Assembly (NCBI RefSeq): GCF_014217805.1
Contig: NZ_CP055156.1
Location: 248,001-312,000, forward strand
From: Adhaeribacter swui
GTDB taxonomy: Bacteria > Bacteroidota > Bacteroidia > Cytophagales > Hymenobacteraceae
DNA: 64,000 nucleotides
Direction: 5' to 3'
Part shown: positions 1-7,982 of the stretch, one piece after another
How positions within the stretch are numbered: position 1 is the stretch's first letter
Layout of the letters: each line of letters opens with the position of its first letter
Made by a program: the position numbers and the translations under genes
The notes under the pieces: model-generated
Databases searched by the model: none
Seen by the model: the letters and a program-made list of their open reading frames with translations, nothing else
Told to the model about the DNA's origin: nothing

Positions 1-2
1 GC

Positions 3-248
3 GTTGGTTTTTCGTTGATAGCGGCCGGTTTTAACTATTTAATTTACTTATTAGCTTACGAAACGTGCTTGTATTTAACGTTAATCAGTCATCAAATTTT
101 AGTAAGTACCGCTTCGGAATGGACCATCTTGTTATTTTTTAAAAATTTGTCTGTTATTCCGTTTACCCTGGTATTTGAAGCCTTATTTTTTCTCTGGATT
201 ACCAATACCTTTCATTTAAATAAACCTTTTTTAAACCAAAGCTTGTAA
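3..248 (+). CDS. C-terminal part of an integral membrane protein (5' end outside window)
   Basis: The reading frame is open to the left window edge, so the true start is not visible; a TTG at 15 is only an internal possibility. The 80 or so residues are strongly hydrophobic, with about two membrane segments (around FNYLIYLLAYE and VIPFTLVFEALFFLW) and a short polar tail ending NKPFLNQSL. I do not recognise the family. A strong terminator follows 38 bp after the stop, so this is the end of a transcript. The call rests on hydrophobicity and the terminator only. Confidence 0.5.
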   Translation, partial: VGFSLIAAGFNYLIYLLAYETCLYLTLISHQILVSTASEWTILLFFKNLSVIPFTLVFEALFFLWITNTFHLNKPFLNQSL

Positions 249-285
249 AAGCTACCAAACGCTCTCTTGTAGGAACAGAAAACGA

Positions 286-313
286 AAAAGCCCCGTAACT
301 GGGGCTTTTTTTA
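286..313 (+). terminator. rho-independent terminator
   Basis: A 9-bp stem AAAAGCCCC/GGGGCTTTT with a 6-nt loop is followed by a T run. It lies just downstream of the truncated membrane protein gene. Confidence 0.85.
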
Positions 314-427
314 TTATTAACGCCAATGCCAGGGTTTACCTTATTTCTTTTAAGTAAAACTTTTAACAAAGGCATTTTTTAAATTTTTAAAATATTTCAG
401 TTATTTACATTTAATTAATGCACGCTT

Positions 428-895
428 ATGGGACTTTTTGATACGGTTTTAAAACCTAGCCAACCAACTGTTGTTTACACGCCGCAATCTGAAGCAGAAG
501 CCTGGATTGCTATTATGTTTAGTTGCATGGCCGTAGATGATGATATATCAAACGCGGAAACAGAGAAATTATCTCAGATCATGGTATATAAAGCTTTGTT
601 CCGTAACCATGATACCGTAGAGCTCTACAAAACCGCCATGACCCGCCAGTTACAACTGGGCAGCAAAGAATTAATCGACAGGAGCGTAGATAAAGTATCA
701 GCTGAAAACAAGCCTACACTTTTTGCTTTAATCGTAGAACTGCTACTCGCCGACGGGATTCTGGCAGATAAAGAAAAAGAAATTACCGATTACCTAGTTA
801 GTGCCCTGGATTTGGACGAAAGCTTAGCCACTAAAATTATTGAGGTTATATTGATTAAAAACAAAGGCAACTTTATTCTTCAATCCAAAGCATAA
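428..895 (+). CDS. TerB-like acidic helical protein (155 aa)
   Basis: A soluble, mostly helical protein of TerB type. Two acidic helix-loop segments (AVDDDISNAE near residues 36-45 and LLADGILADKEKE near 105-117) match the DG/E pattern of the TerB fold, which binds divalent metal in tellurite-resistance TerB. No signal peptide or membrane segment. The family name reflects the fold only; no other ter genes are nearby, and a general stress or scaffold role is as likely as tellurite resistance. It converges on a second TerB-like gene (966-1355) across a shared palindromic terminator. The ATG is the first in frame after a long A/T-rich leader. Confidence 0.75.
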   Translation: MGLFDTVLKPSQPTVVYTPQSEAEAWIAIMFSCMAVDDDISNAETEKLSQIMVYKALFRNHDTVELYKTAMTRQLQLGSKELIDRSVDKVSAENKPTLFALIVELLLADGILADKEKEITDYLVSALDLDESLATKIIEVILIKNKGNFILQSKA

Positions 896-900
896 AATAC

Positions 901-924
901 AAAAGCCGGTAATTACCGGCTTTT
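901..924. terminator. bidirectional terminator between convergent TerB-like genes
   Basis: A perfect 24-bp palindrome with AAAAGCCGGTAA as its half. It starts 5 bp after the plus-strand stop and ends 41 bp before the minus-strand stop. T tracts on both strands suit termination in both directions. Confidence 0.8.
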
Positions 925-965
925 GTACGTAAGTAAGAGTTAGTTTATTTTGGGCTTACCAACTA

Positions 966-1355
966 TTATCCGGCACTGTTTTGCCCTAATTGCTTAATAA
1001 AATCGTCGAGCATTTCTTTGCTGTAACCAATGCGCCGGGCATAATCTAAACACAAATTATATTCGGCATCGGCTACCTGGCCATCTTGCACCACCATCAT
1101 CACCAAGGTTTGCAGCTCCATGGTCTTTTGCAAGCCTTCTTCCGGTATAATAAAATTTAAAAGAGATAAATTATCGGCGATGGGCCGGGTATCTTCTTCC
1201 GTTAAATTTAACCTCTGACCAATAGATACTAAAAAATCACTTTCGGCTTTATCTAAATATTTATCGGCTACGGCTACCAAAACCAGATTCTGAAAAAAGG
1301 CCAATTTCTTTTGTTTGGTATTTAGTAATTCATCGAACGAAGTGCTGGTGGGCAT
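966..1355 (-). CDS. TerB-like protein (129 aa)
   Basis: A small soluble helical protein. Two acidic turns (AVADKYLDKAESDF near residues 28-41 and VVQDGQVADAEYN near 88-100) resemble the TerB repeat, so this is a second TerB-like protein facing the one at 428-895. The two differ in length and sequence and are not a recent duplication. A candidate promoter lies 62 bp upstream. Function is unknown; a metal-responsive or membrane-stress role is a guess from the fold. No enzymatic motif is visible. Confidence 0.7.
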   Translation of the reverse strand: MPTSTSFDELLNTKQKKLAFFQNLVLVAVADKYLDKAESDFLVSIGQRLNLTEEDTRPIADNLSLLNFIIPEEGLQKTMELQTLVMMVVQDGQVADAEYNLCLDYARRIGYSKEMLDDFIKQLGQNSAG

Positions 1356-1416
1356 AATTTTTAAATTTTATAAGTAAGAGTATACTATTTACCGGCCCAG
1401 GGGCTATAAAGTTTTG

Positions 1417-1448
1417 CAAATTTATATTCTGGCTCCACTTTCCTTAAA
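1417..1448 (-). promoter_or_regulatory. candidate Bacteroidota promoter of the TerB-like gene
   Basis: On the minus strand TAAATTTG (1417-1424) fits the -7 consensus TAnnTTTG. TTTA lies 20 nt further upstream (1445-1448) where TTTG is expected. The -7 is good and the -33 imperfect. Confidence 0.35.
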
Positions 1449-1476
1449 AACATTAACTAACCTGGTTTCTAATCAG

Positions 1477-2079
1477 CTATTTATCAAATATTCTTTTAAA
1501 AAATCCTTTTGGTTTTTCTTCTACCTTCTTTTTTTTCTTAAACCAGCCGCCCCGTTCTTCGTCTCTACTCTTGCGCTTATCCCGGTCATTATCTTTGCGG
1601 TTAAAAATACCAAACAGCTTTTTCTTTTCTTTTTTCTCTTTAACTAAAATATACCGGATAGAGAAACCGCTTCCTACCCCACCCCATTCTTCGTGGTTTA
1701 CGTGAAAAGTCGGCTTTAAATCAAAAGAAAGTACCAGGGGAGCAATGGGCAATTTTAACTCGGCGCCGGCAATTAAATCGCCGCCGTAAAAGGCGCCATT
1801 GTCTTTTAAATGGCCCACGTGCGCTCCGGCCCCTAAGTAAATATTAAATCCGGGCCCCAGTAACGGAAAATGCTGTTCTACTAAACCCGTGGCGCTTACT
1901 TCGCGGCCGCCAACAGCCCCAATAGCTTCGATAGTTGTTTTTTTTAAAATTTTTTGTTGCGCCGTAATTCCAAAATTATTACCCCCAAACCTTACCCCGG
2001 CGGCAGTACGGTATTTCTGCGCCTGAACTGATAAATGACAAGTAAAAAGAAATAAAAAAACAAAGATTACTTTATTCAT
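1477..2079 (-). CDS. small outer-membrane beta-barrel-type protein with lysine-rich tail
   Basis: Starts best at the ATG at 2079, which gives a clean signal peptide (MNKVIFVFLFLFTCHLSVQA, cut before QK); an upstream in-frame ATG at 2112 would add an unlikely basic leader. About 125 residues of alternating polar/hydrophobic strands follow, with Gly-rich turns (RFGGNNFGI, FNIYLGAGAHVGH), ending in an aromatic strand near GFSIRYILV, as in small outer-membrane barrels. Unusually, about 55 residues of very basic, low-complexity sequence rich in Lys, Arg, Asp and Glu follow the barrel (KKEKKKLFG, GWFKKKKK). The tail could face the periplasm and bind peptidoglycan or nucleic acid, but that is inference. 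No specific family recognised. Confidence 0.65.
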   Translation of the reverse strand: MNKVIFVFLFLFTCHLSVQAQKYRTAAGVRFGGNNFGITAQQKILKKTTIEAIGAVGGREVSATGLVEQHFPLLGPGFNIYLGAGAHVGHLKDNGAFYGGDLIAGAELKLPIAPLVLSFDLKPTFHVNHEEWGGVGSGFSIRYILVKEKKEKKKLFGIFNRKDNDRDKRKSRDEERGGWFKKKKKVEEKPKGFFKRIFDK

Positions 2080-2225
2080 AGTTTGTGTTTTTAGCCTCCA
2101 AATAAAAGGCAAATTACAGGCCAGGGCCTTTCTTTTATGGTTGTTTTTGTAATAGCGTTACCGGGTATAGCTCTTATCAGATGCTCCGTTAATTAAATTT
2201 AAAAAATATAATCCGGACAAAAGTG

Positions 2226-2233
2226 TATCTTTG
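2226..2233 (+). promoter_or_regulatory. candidate -7 element upstream of the M61 peptidase gene
   Basis: TATCTTTG matches TAnnTTTG and is oriented toward the gene starting 163 bp downstream. No TTTG sits 19 nt upstream, so only half the promoter is supported. The 316-bp gap from 2080 to 2395 between divergent genes holds nothing else I recognise. Confidence 0.3.
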
Positions 2234-2395
2234 AGTGAGGGAAAACCCATTTGTTTCATTCCTTGTTCTACTGCATCTGCTTGCAAGATGTTCCTGACCT
2301 GACCGCCACGCAAAACAAACCACCCCAACTCCTGTCGGTTTACTACCGCCTGCGAGAAAGTAAACTTATTAATTGTTTCACTTATTATTTTATTA

Positions 2396-4243
2396 ATGAA
2401 AAAAAATTATGCTTTAGCCGTTTTTTTCGCTTTCCTGATTACTCCCTTACTGGCGGCTACCAATTCATATCGTTTTACGATAGACCTGGTTCAGGTGCAG
2501 GACGATAAAATTAAGGTTAGTTTACAAACCCCTACCTTACAAACTACCGAAACCGTTTACAACATCCCCAAAATGGTACCCGGCACGTATTCCGTAGATA
2601 ATTTTGGCCGATACGTATCCGATTTTAAAGCATATGACCACACCAACCGTTTGCTTACTTCCGAAAAGCTGGATGATAACCGCTGGAGAATAAAAAATGC
2701 CACGCAGCTAGCCAAAATAACCTATCTGATTGATGATACTTTTCAGGATTTAGCGGCGGAGCATCAAATTTTTGAACCGGCGGGTACCAACATCGAGGCT
2801 AATCAAAATTTTTTAATTAACAACCACGGGTTTATGGGCTATTTCGATAACCTGAAGCGTCTGCCCTACGAGGTTACCGTTTTAAAACCCCAAAATTTTT
2901 ATGGTTCCACGGCTTTAAAGGCTATTAAAACCACGCCCACCGCCGACACTTACCTGGTGCCGGATTACATGGAACTGGTTGATTCGCCGATAATGTATAA
3001 CGTACCCGATACCACCGTTTTAAAAATTGGGGGCGCCGACGTTTTAGTTTCGGTGTATTCGCCCAGCAAAGTAGTAAAAGCCAACTACATTGGCACTACC
3101 ATCCGCTCTACGCTGGAAGCCCAAAAAAATTACTTAGGCGGCACCTTACCCGTAGAGCGTTACGCCTTTTTAATTTACTTATCGGATAAACCAAATAAAA
3201 CCGGGGCCTATGGTGCCTTGGAACATTCGTATTCGTCGGTTTATTACATGCCCGAAATGGCCCCGGAACGCATTGCCCAGTTAATAGTTAGTATTGCAGC
3301 CCACGAGTTTTTTCATATTGTTACCCCTTTAAGCATTCACGCGGAGCAAATTCATGATTTTGATTTTAATAACCCGCAAATGTCGCGGCACTTATGGTTG
3401 TACGAAGGCGTAACGGAGTATGCTGCTACGCACGTGCAGGTAAATCAAAAGTTAATTACGCTGGATGATTACTTAAATAAATTACGTGCTTACATTATCG
3501 GGGCCAGCCGCTACAACGACACCTTGCCTTTTACCACCATGAGCCAAGGCGTACTCGAAACGTACTCCCAGGAGTACGGCAATGTATACCAAAAAGGAGC
3601 CCTAATTGGCTTAGCCCTGGATCTTAAATTACGGGAATTATCCGGCGGGAATTATGGCGTCCGTAACCTTATGAATGCCTTAGCTGCTACTTACGGCAAG
3701 CATAAAGCATTTACCGACGAAGAATTGTTCGATAAGATTACCGCGCTTACCTATCCGGAAATCCGGGCTTTTTTCCGGCAGTACGTAGAAGGAAACCAGC
3801 CTTTGCCTTACACCGACTTATTTAAATTAGTGGGCATAAGCTACCAGCCGGTTGTTAAAGAAGAAAGAGTAAGTTTAGGTCCGTTTCATTTAAATTTTGA
3901 TCCGGAGTCGCAGAAATTTATAGTGGAAGAAGTAGCTGATGGCAGCACTCCCCCAATAAAATTAAATTTACGCTCCGGCGATCAGCTACTGGCTATAAAT
4001 CAAAGAACACTTACCCAAGAAACAGTCAATAATATCCTAAGAGACGAAGTTTACGCACATAAACCCGGCGATGAGATAAAAGTCTTAATTGGGCGGCCCA
4101 ATAAACGGGATAAAATAAAAATTAAAAAACTTACCACTCCATTGGTAGAAACCACTGAAGAGAAAAAGTATTTAATTGCCGTCGACCCTACAGCTACCCC
4201 CCAGCAAAAAATTTTAAGGGATACCTGGTTGTATAGCAATTAG
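2396..4243 (+). CDS. M61 family metallopeptidase with C-terminal PDZ domain
   Basis: An exported zinc aminopeptidase of the glycyl-aminopeptidase (M61) family. An N-terminal signal peptide runs to about residue 21 (ITPLLAA). An N-terminal beta domain precedes the catalytic domain, which carries HEFFH at residues 303-307. The downstream WLYEGVTEYAA supplies the third zinc ligand, probably Glu337 (Glu341 is the other candidate). A PDZ-like domain follows around residues 490-580, containing LRSGDQLLAIN. The length of 615 is typical for the family. It probably trims peptides in the periplasm; substrates are unknown. It stands alone, divergent from the barrel protein gene. A 9-bp hairpin lies 86 bp downstream. 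Confidence 0.93.
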   Translation: MKKNYALAVFFAFLITPLLAATNSYRFTIDLVQVQDDKIKVSLQTPTLQTTETVYNIPKMVPGTYSVDNFGRYVSDFKAYDHTNRLLTSEKLDDNRWRIKNATQLAKITYLIDDTFQDLAAEHQIFEPAGTNIEANQNFLINNHGFMGYFDNLKRLPYEVTVLKPQNFYGSTALKAIKTTPTADTYLVPDYMELVDSPIMYNVPDTTVLKIGGADVLVSVYSPSKVVKANYIGTTIRSTLEAQKNYLGGTLPVERYAFLIYLSDKPNKTGAYGALEHSYSSVYYMPEMAPERIAQLIVSIAAHEFFHIVTPLSIHAEQIHDFDFNNPQMSRHLWLYEGVTEYAATHVQVNQKLITLDDYLNKLRAYIIGASRYNDTLPFTTMSQGVLETYSQEYGNVYQKGALIGLALDLKLRELSGGNYGVRNLMNALAATYGKHKAFTDEELFDKITALTYPEIRAFFRQYVEGNQPLPYTDLFKLVGISYQPVVKEERVSLGPFHLNFDPESQKFIVEEVADGSTPPIKLNLRSGDQLLAINQRTLTQETVNNILRDEVYAHKPGDEIKVLIGRPNKRDKIKIKKLTTPLVETTEEKKYLIAVDPTATPQQKILRDTWLYSN

Positions 4244-4616
4244 TACCGCAACACCGTAGCAAATTTTTGAAAGCTAGAATTTAGTGGAATAACGTAGTAA
4301 AGTTGTTATGCATTTTGCTGCAAAAATTTAAAATCAGCTATAAGCAATTACTTTTATTTGATTAATCCGCTGATTTTTAAAAGTGAAAGCATGAAGTCTA
4401 AATCAGAAAATTTTAAAATTTTATCGTGTTTTAGCTACTATGGTAATAAAAAGCAGAATAGTTAAAATCTACTCCGCTTTCGCCGGGAAAGACTTAAACA
4501 GATATTCCGTTTAAATTGCCAGCTCCGTTCAAACAACTAACTCCCGAAAGCGTTTATTTGTTGAGTATTTCTTACTCAAACCCATTTACCAGGTATTACA
4601 TCAGAATTGCCTTCGC
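4244..4616. other. intergenic region, no gene seen
   Basis: 373 bp, A/T-rich. AAAATCAGC (4330-4338) pairs with GCTGATTTT (4369-4377) across a 30-nt loop and is followed by TTAAAAG, a weak terminator candidate for the M61 gene. A/T-only palindromes lie near 4410-4425. No convincing promoter or cobalamin-type riboswitch was found before the TonB receptor. Confidence 0.5.
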
Positions 4617-6929
4617 ATGCGCCATTATTTTTACCTATTAATTACGTTTATTAGTTCGTGGGCGATTGGCTTACCGGCCGTCGCTCAAAAACAATTTACC
4701 ATTAGCGGCACCATTCGGGCCGATGATAACAACGAAAGCTTAATTGGCGCTTCGGCTTATGTTGCCGGCAGCAACGTGGGCGCTACTACCAACGCCGAAG
4801 GATTTTACATGTTCCGGGTAGTGCCCGGTACTTACACCCTACAATTCTCCTACATTGGCTACGAAACCGTTACGCGGCAAATTACGGTGTCGCGCAACCT
4901 AAAGCTCAATATAAACCTGCCCACTGCCGGTAACCAGTTAAAAGAAGTAGTAGTGGAAGGCAGCGGTTTGCAGCAAAAATTTTCGGGGGCGCAAATGAGC
5001 GTAGAACAACTTTCCATCCGCGAAGCCAAGTTATTACCTGCCTTGTTCGGCGAAGTAGATATTTTAAAAACTTTGCAATTAAAGCCGGGCGTGCAGTCGG
5101 GTGGTGAGGGAACTTCGGGTTTATACGTGCGCGGTGGTGGCCCCGATCAAAACTTATTTTTGCTCGACGAAGCTACCGTTTACAATGCCTCGCATTTATT
5201 TGGTTTTTTCAGCGTGTTTAACTCCGATGCGGTGCGTAGCGTGGATTTGTACAAAGGTGGTTTTCCGGCGCAGTTTGGGGGGCGCTTATCCTCGGTGGTA
5301 GATGTAAAATTACGCGAAGGCGATAAACAAAAGTTTGGCGCAACGGGCGGTATTGGCCTGATTGCTTCGCGGTTAACCCTGGAAGGCCCGATAAAAAAAG
5401 GTAAATCGTCGTTTATTATTTCGGGGCGACGCACCTACGTTGATGTATTTACGCGCATGGCCAACCGGGCCAACGAAGACGATCCGGAATACAACCCAAT
5501 TCCGGATTATTACTTTTACGACTTAAACGCCAAAGCTACTTTTGATCTCTCGCCGAAAGATCGTTTGTTTGTGAGTGGTTACTTAGGCAACGATATTTTT
5601 GGGTTCCGGAACAGTGGTTTTAAATTTGATTTCGGTTGGGGCAACAAAGCCGCTACGCTTCGCTGGAACCATACTTTTCACCCGAAATTATACGCTAATA
5701 CCAGCCTATCTACCTCGAGTTATAAGTATTCCATCGCTAATAAATTGGATATTTTTAGCTTTAACCTACGCTCCGATATTCAGGATTACGCCGCAAAAGT
5801 TGATTTTGATTATCTACCCAATAACGCACATAAGGTAAAATTCGGAGCGCATTATACTTACCACAAGTTCTTGGTGGGCCGATTGCAGGCGGGAGCCGCG
5901 GATAACAGCTTTAATTTTGGCGCCGGATCTAAGTACCGCGGCAATGAAATTGGCGTGTACCTGGCCGATGATTTTCAACCTTCCCCTATCTGGTCGTTCC
6001 AGTATGGTTTGCGTTATTCCGGATTTTTAAATGGCAATACGTATTATCATGCTTTAGAACCCCGGGCGGCCGTGCGTTACAGCCTCTCCGAAAATACGGC
6101 TTTAAAAACCAGCTTTACCAGCATGCGGCAATACATCCATCTGGTAAGTAATTCGGGTGCCAGCTTACCTACCGATATTTGGTATCCTTCTAACCCGGTA
6201 GTTAAGCCGCAACGTTCTACGCAGGTAGCTTTAGGGTTTAGCCATTTATTTAATGGCGGACAGTTTCTGTTTACCCACGAGTTGTACTACAAATGGATGA
6301 AAAACCAGATTGATTTTCGGGATGGCGCACAACTTTTTGTGAATGATAACTTGGATGAAGAATTTTTATTTGGCCGTGGCGATAGTTACGGCAGCGAATT
6401 TTACCTCGAAAAAAAAGAAGGTCGCACCACGGGTTGGCTCGGCTACACCTTGTCGTGGTCTAACCGGAAGTTTGCCGAAATCAACAATGGCGTGCGCTTT
6501 CCTACGCGTGCCGATCGGCGCCACGATATAACCGCCGTGGTACTGCACCAACTTAATAAAAGCTGGCAAATAACGGGCACCTGGGTTTATGGCACGGGTA
6601 GCGCTTATTCTTTGCCGGTAGGGCGTTTTGGCTTGCAAGGCCAACCCGGCGACGATATTTCGGTGGTGCCGGTTTACCTCAACCGCAATTCTTTCCGGCA
6701 GGCAGCTTACCACCGCATGGATATAGGCGCAGTTTACAAGTTACGCCCGCGGCACGGCGAGTCGGATTTAACTTTCAGCGTGTACAATGCCTATAACCGC
6801 CGCAACCCATACTTTGTGTATTTCGACGAAGAAAAAGACAAACAGACCGATTTGCCTTTGGCTTTTAAAGCCAAGCAGGTTTCCTTGTTCCCGGTAATTC
6901 CATCTATAACATATAATTTTAAATTTTAA
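4617..6929 (+). CDS. TonB-dependent outer-membrane receptor
   Basis: A 770-residue receptor for TonB-driven uptake. Signal peptide about 1-23 (GLPAVAQ), then a carboxypeptidase-regulatory-like beta-sandwich (about 25-105, with GASAYVAGSNVGATTNAEG). Next come the plug (about 140-240, with LYVRGGGPDQNLFLLDEA and FPAQFGGRLSSVVDVK) and a 22-strand-type barrel ending in aromatic YNFKF. It is shorter than SusC proteins and lacks a SusD partner. Its partner is the DUF4249 lipoprotein gene 6 bp downstream, a common Bacteroidota pairing that suggests one transcript. The ligand cannot be told from sequence; peptide, siderophore or other organics are possible. Confidence 0.93.
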   Translation: MRHYFYLLITFISSWAIGLPAVAQKQFTISGTIRADDNNESLIGASAYVAGSNVGATTNAEGFYMFRVVPGTYTLQFSYIGYETVTRQITVSRNLKLNINLPTAGNQLKEVVVEGSGLQQKFSGAQMSVEQLSIREAKLLPALFGEVDILKTLQLKPGVQSGGEGTSGLYVRGGGPDQNLFLLDEATVYNASHLFGFFSVFNSDAVRSVDLYKGGFPAQFGGRLSSVVDVKLREGDKQKFGATGGIGLIASRLTLEGPIKKGKSSFIISGRRTYVDVFTRMANRANEDDPEYNPIPDYYFYDLNAKATFDLSPKDRLFVSGYLGNDIFGFRNSGFKFDFGWGNKAATLRWNHTFHPKLYANTSLSTSSYKYSIANKLDIFSFNLRSDIQDYAAKVDFDYLPNNAHKVKFGAHYTYHKFLVGRLQAGAADNSFNFGAGSKYRGNEIGVYLADDFQPSPIWSFQYGLRYSGFLNGNTYYHALEPRAAVRYSLSENTALKTSFTSMRQYIHLVSNSGASLPTDIWYPSNPVVKPQRSTQVALGFSHLFNGGQFLFTHELYYKWMKNQIDFRDGAQLFVNDNLDEEFLFGRGDSYGSEFYLEKKEGRTTGWLGYTLSWSNRKFAEINNGVRFPTRADRRHDITAVVLHQLNKSWQITGTWVYGTGSAYSLPVGRFGLQGQPGDDISVVPVYLNRNSFRQAAYHRMDIGAVYKLRPRHGESDLTFSVYNAYNRRNPYFVYFDEEKDKQTDLPLAFKAKQVSLFPVIPSITYNFKF

Positions 6930-6935
6930 ATTTTT

Positions 6936-7760
6936 ATGCGATTTCGCTATTATATATATGCATTTTTAGTGGGGTTAATAGCTTTTGCAATGCATGGCTG
7001 TAACCTGGAAAAAGATATTGAAGTAGAGTTACCGTCTTACGAGAGACAATTGGTAGTTGAATGTTACCTGGAACAAGGCAAACCAGCCCGGCTTACATTA
7101 CTGGAAAGCACCGGTTACCTAGATCCGCCTTCGCTGGATTTAATTCCGGACGCTACCGTAACTATTTCGCACCACGGCATTACCGAAAATTTAAAATATG
7201 AGCCGGCGCTGGATGATAGTACCGGTAAATACTACACCCATACCTCAGATTATATTGTACAAGGCCAACCCGGCGATGTTTTTACTTTATCTATTACCGA
7301 TCCGAAAGGGCGAAAACTAACCGGGACCACTACTATTTTGCCTCCCGTTCCTATCGATACCATTGAATTTAACTTTAACGATAGAAACAAAGCCATAGTA
7401 GTAACCCGTTTTAAAGACAACGCAGATACCGAAGATTATTACCGCTATTCTATTCACCGCGACAGTTTGCAAGGCGGAACCGAAATAAGTTACGCGACTT
7501 CGGATGAATTAAGCAACGGCGAGCCTTTTGTTTTTGGTACCGGCTACGACTTTGAAACTGGCGACGTTATCGTTGTTACTCTCCATCACTTAGATAAAGC
7601 TTTCTTTGATTTTCAGGAGTCGGTGGATGAGGCGAAGAGTGCCAACGGCAATCCTTTTTCACAACCTGGGCGGGTAAAATCTACCGTACAAGGCGGTTTA
7701 GGCGTATTCACCAATTTGGTTTACGACCGACGAAAATTAGTAGTGCCCGCCAAAAAGTAA
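6936..7760 (+). CDS. DUF4249 domain lipoprotein, TonB receptor partner
   Basis: A 274-residue lipoprotein. The N-terminal hydrophobic segment ends in a lipobox-like AMHGC with Cys22. It has the DUF4249 layout: an Ig-like N-terminal part beginning LPSYERQLVVECYLEQGK, then TVTISHHG and a C-terminal half with RYSIHRDS and a conserved late segment NPFSQPGRVKSTVQGGLGVF. DUF4249 proteins usually follow TonB receptors like the one 6 bp upstream and are presumed surface or periplasmic accessory lipoproteins. The biochemical role of the family is not known. Translation is probably coupled to the receptor. Confidence 0.9.
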   Translation: MRFRYYIYAFLVGLIAFAMHGCNLEKDIEVELPSYERQLVVECYLEQGKPARLTLLESTGYLDPPSLDLIPDATVTISHHGITENLKYEPALDDSTGKYYTHTSDYIVQGQPGDVFTLSITDPKGRKLTGTTTILPPVPIDTIEFNFNDRNKAIVVTRFKDNADTEDYYRYSIHRDSLQGGTEISYATSDELSNGEPFVFGTGYDFETGDVIVVTLHHLDKAFFDFQESVDEAKSANGNPFSQPGRVKSTVQGGLGVFTNLVYDRRKLVVPAKK

Positions 7761-7929
7761 AACGAAGTAGATTTTCCGCGTTGATATAATTCCAGAAATG
7801 AAAAAATTTAAATCTTAAACGCTTGTTTTAGGTGGAGAATAATTTAGAGTTATTTTATAGAGGCTTGGTAAAAGCTAAAGTTAAAAACCACTAGAGTTAG
7901 TATCAAAGAACTAAACTGCTGGAGAATAA

Positions 7930-7960
7930 AAAAGGCTTCTGATTTACCCAGAAGCCTTTT
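7930..7960. terminator. bidirectional terminator, DUF4249 gene / gltD
   Basis: A 12-bp perfect stem AAAAGGCTTCTG/CAGAAGCCTTTT with a 7-nt loop lies 22 bp past the gltD stop and about 170 bp past the DUF4249 stop. T tracts on either strand allow termination from both sides. Confidence 0.85.
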
Positions 7961-7982
7961 TAGTTTTCAAAATAAAACGCTT

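Noticed and set aside
901-924. Operator for a regulator
   Set aside because: A perfect palindrome with T tracts placed between two convergent stops is best read as a terminator.
428-1355. Tellurite-resistance operon
   Set aside because: Only TerB-like folds are present; no terZ, terD or terC-like genes are in the neighbourhood.
4244-4616. Cobalamin riboswitch before the TonB receptor
   Set aside because: No B12-box-like conserved segment or matching hairpin pattern was found.
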